From contig JANQKO010000502.1 in assembly GCA_028281075.1 (NCBI GenBank), forward strand, positions 1 through 7,465: a stretch of 7,465 nucleotides of DNA. Direction: 5' to 3'. Origin of the DNA: Alphaproteobacteria bacterium (GTDB lineage Bacteria > Pseudomonadota > Alphaproteobacteria > GCA-2731375). The notes beneath the pieces were generated by a model that saw only the letters and a program-made list of their open reading frames with translations, ran no database searches and had not been told where the DNA came from. A program made the position numbers and the translations under genes. Positions 6,111-7,465 of this stretch are shown here, in pieces (position 1 is the first letter of the stretch; the number at the start of each line of letters is the position of its first letter).

Positions 6111-7394
6111 GTGGAGGAATTGCGCATACTGTCGCACCGCGACCGGCCGGTGTATCTCGGCCCCTATGCCATGGAGCGGCTGCCGCGGACGAGCGCCGGG
6201 GCCGATGTACCGAAAGCCGGCTGGCGCCGGACCGATACCGGTGGCGAGCGGGCGATCTGGCGGGTCATGGGCGAGTATGCCGGGCTCTACGATCGCCTGC
6301 GCGACGGCCCGGTGGCGCCGCAACGGGCGCCGATCTCGCAGGACCCGGAACGGCGCGCGCGCGACCTCAAGGCGCATTGCCATTTCCTCGACGCCCAGAT
6401 CGTCGGCGCCGCCCGGGTGCCGGCCGCGGCCTGGCGGGGCGGGGCGGTGGCCGACCATGCCCATGCGCTGGTCATCGCCGTCGCATACGCCAAGGACCCG
6501 GCGCCCGGCGCGCCGGGCGATGCCTGGCTGACCGGCGCCCAGGACGCGCGCGCCGATCTGCGGGCCGGCGAGATCGCCACCATCATGGCCGGCTATATCC
6601 GCCATCTCGGCTACCCGGCCCGGGCCCATTCGGCCAGCCTGTCGGAGGTCGATCTGCCGCGTCTCGCCGTCGCCGCCGGTATCGCCGAGGCCGGTCCCGA
6701 CAGCACGCTCCGCAACCCGTTCCTGGGCCGGCGGTTCCGCCTGGCGGCGGTCACCACGGCGTTCGAGATCGCCGCCGACCGGCCCCTGGCCAGGCGCGGG
6801 CCCGGCGACGTGCTGCGGGTCTGGGGGCCGGGCTACTGGCTCGGCGCGGGCGGCGCCAGGCCCGGCTGGAACTGGCTGAACGGGGCGTCGCGGCCGCTGC
6901 ATCTCGGGCCGTTTCCCATGGAGAAGATCGACCGCGTGCCCGAGACCACGACGCTGATCACCGACGACGTGCCGCGGGTGCCGAAGCGGGCGAACTTCTT
7001 CACCCGCTGCCTGAACGGCGACCTCGGCCCCAAGGCGCAGCGCGAGCGCAACCGGTTCGCCTTCAAGACGCCCTATGCCCAGGGCTACATGCCGCTGATC
7101 AAGAACCTGGTGCCGATGCAGGACGGGCCGGTCGCCGGGACGCCAGCGGCCGGGATGGAAGATCCGGCGGCGAACGCCGATGAGGTCAAGGCCGCGGGGT
7201 ATTTCCTGGGCGCCGACATGGTCGGCATCTGCGAGGTGCCCGCCTTCGCCTACTATTCGCACGAGCTCGACGGCACGCCGATCGCGCCGTACCACAAATA
7301 CGCCATCGTCATGCTGATCGATCAGGGCTACGAGACCATGGAGGGCGCGTCGGGCGACGACTGGATCTCGGGCGCCCAGTCCATGGTCTCGTAG
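6111..7394 (+). CDS. Reductive dehalogenase-like cobalamin-binding protein, N-terminal part; 3' end disrupted by a fold-back
   Basis: The open frame gives 427 residues from GTG 6111; a TTG at 6120, 9 nt after GGGAGG (6105-6110), is an equally good start. No signal peptide or Tat motif is visible. The text resembles the corrinoid-binding part of reductive dehalogenases (RdhA) and QueG: FLGADMVGICEVP (365-377), PYHKYAIVMLID (393-404), AGYIRHLGYPARAHS (160-174), and LAVAAGIAEAG followed by RNPFLGRRFRLAAV (185-214). Two copies of the module are present. RP..LGP..ME recurs at 12-22 and 261-271, DP...A...K....FL.A..VG...VPA at 78-105 and 351-378, and GA.GD.W..GAQ at 133-144 and 412-423. The first copy is complete but lacks the KYAI signature. 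The second, more canonical copy is cut off after Met425, where the sequence turns into its own reverse complement; Val-Ser-stop is not genuine. The expected 4Fe-4S region is absent from the window. Catabolic, non-exported RdhA proteins with a vestigial first cobalamin-like domain are the best model I know. Family placement is probable, substrate unknown. Confidence 0.6.
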   Translation: MEELRILSHRDRPVYLGPYAMERLPRTSAGADVPKAGWRRTDTGGERAIWRVMGEYAGLYDRLRDGPVAPQRAPISQDPERRARDLKAHCHFLDAQIVGAARVPAAAWRGGAVADHAHALVIAVAYAKDPAPGAPGDAWLTGAQDARADLRAGEIATIMAGYIRHLGYPARAHSASLSEVDLPRLAVAAGIAEAGPDSTLRNPFLGRRFRLAAVTTAFEIAADRPLARRGPGDVLRVWGPGYWLGAGGARPGWNWLNGASRPLHLGPFPMEKIDRVPETTTLITDDVPRVPKRANFFTRCLNGDLGPKAQRERNRFAFKTPYAQGYMPLIKNLVPMQDGPVAGTPAAGMEDPAANADEVKAAGYFLGADMVGICEVPAFAYYSHELDGTPIAPYHKYAIVMLIDQGYETMEGASGDDWISGAQSMVS

Positions 7395-7465
7395 CCCTGA
7401 TCGATCAGCATGACGATGGCGTATTTGTGGTACGGCGCGATCGGCGGGCCGGCGGGCTCGTGCGA
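7257..7465. repeat. 85-bp inverted repeat with 39-nt spacer at the contig end (fold-back)
   Basis: Bases 7381-7465 are the reverse complement of 7257-7341. The inner 66 positions match perfectly. Three mismatches lie in the outer part (7267/7455, 7270/7452, 7275/7447), giving 82 of 85 paired. The spacer is 7342-7380. Both arms end in the palindrome CCATGG (7336-7341 and 7381-7386), which could have served as microhomology for strand switching. The left arm is coding sequence of the dehalogenase-like gene; the right arm breaks its frame and supplies the stop at 7392-7394. Amplification chimera, assembly error at a contig end or a true inverted duplication are all possible, with an artefact most likely. 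Confidence 0.95.

Noticed and set aside
4131..7295. A 1054-codon open frame on the minus strand antisense to the kinase and dehalogenase-like genes
   Set aside because: It is the mirror of two plus-strand genes with clear domains. Long antisense frames are expected in DNA with such GC-rich third positions, and its translation is Arg/Gly/Ala-rich without any recognisable motif.

Overview
This is a high-GC window with strong G/C preference at third codon positions and SD-type ribosome binding sites. Its gene content includes a DUF1499 membrane protein, a PAS-PAS-HisKA kinase, Entner-Doudoroff-type sugar acid enzymes and a TauD/TfdA dioxygenase. Together these suggest an alphaproteobacterium, probably of Rhodospirillales type. 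That placement is inference from style and content; no rRNA or marker gene is present. The right end is a contig end with a fold-back, so the window probably comes from a draft or metagenomic assembly.

Left part (1-3521): a TauD/TfdA-family Fe(II)/2-oxoglutarate dioxygenase runs off the left edge on the minus strand. A 143-bp divergent promoter region with an operator-like palindrome separates it from a plus-strand run of four tightly spaced genes. These are a crotonase-fold protein lacking both classical catalytic glutamates, 2-dehydro-3-deoxygalactonokinase (dgoK), 2-dehydro-3-deoxy-6-phosphogalactonate aldolase (dgoA, overlapping dgoK by ATGA) and a small DUF1499 membrane-anchored protein. 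dgoK and dgoA perform the last two steps of the De Ley-Doudoroff galactonate pathway, giving pyruvate and glyceraldehyde-3-phosphate. No dehydratase or transporter is visible.

Middle part (3522-4250): about 730 bases without a convincing protein gene. It holds an AT-rich stretch with four copies of GTGTSA, then a run of three perfect or near-perfect stem-loops ending in a strong intrinsic terminator (3936-3972). This arrangement looks like a small structured RNA. A further AT-rich promoter-like stretch precedes the kinase.

Right part (4251-7465): a membrane-anchored hybrid sensor-type histidine kinase with two PAS domains and no receiver is followed after 87 nt by the 5' part of a large gene. 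The encoded protein resembles the cobalamin-binding region of reductive dehalogenases and epoxyqueuosine reductases, and contains two tandem copies of that module. The gene is cut short by an inverted repeat: the last 85 bases (7381-7465) are the reverse complement of 7257-7341 with three mismatches. The stop codon at 7392-7394 lies inside this fold-back, so the apparent C-terminus is not genuine. The fold-back most likely reflects an amplification or assembly artefact at the contig end, although a real inverted duplication cannot be excluded from the sequence alone.
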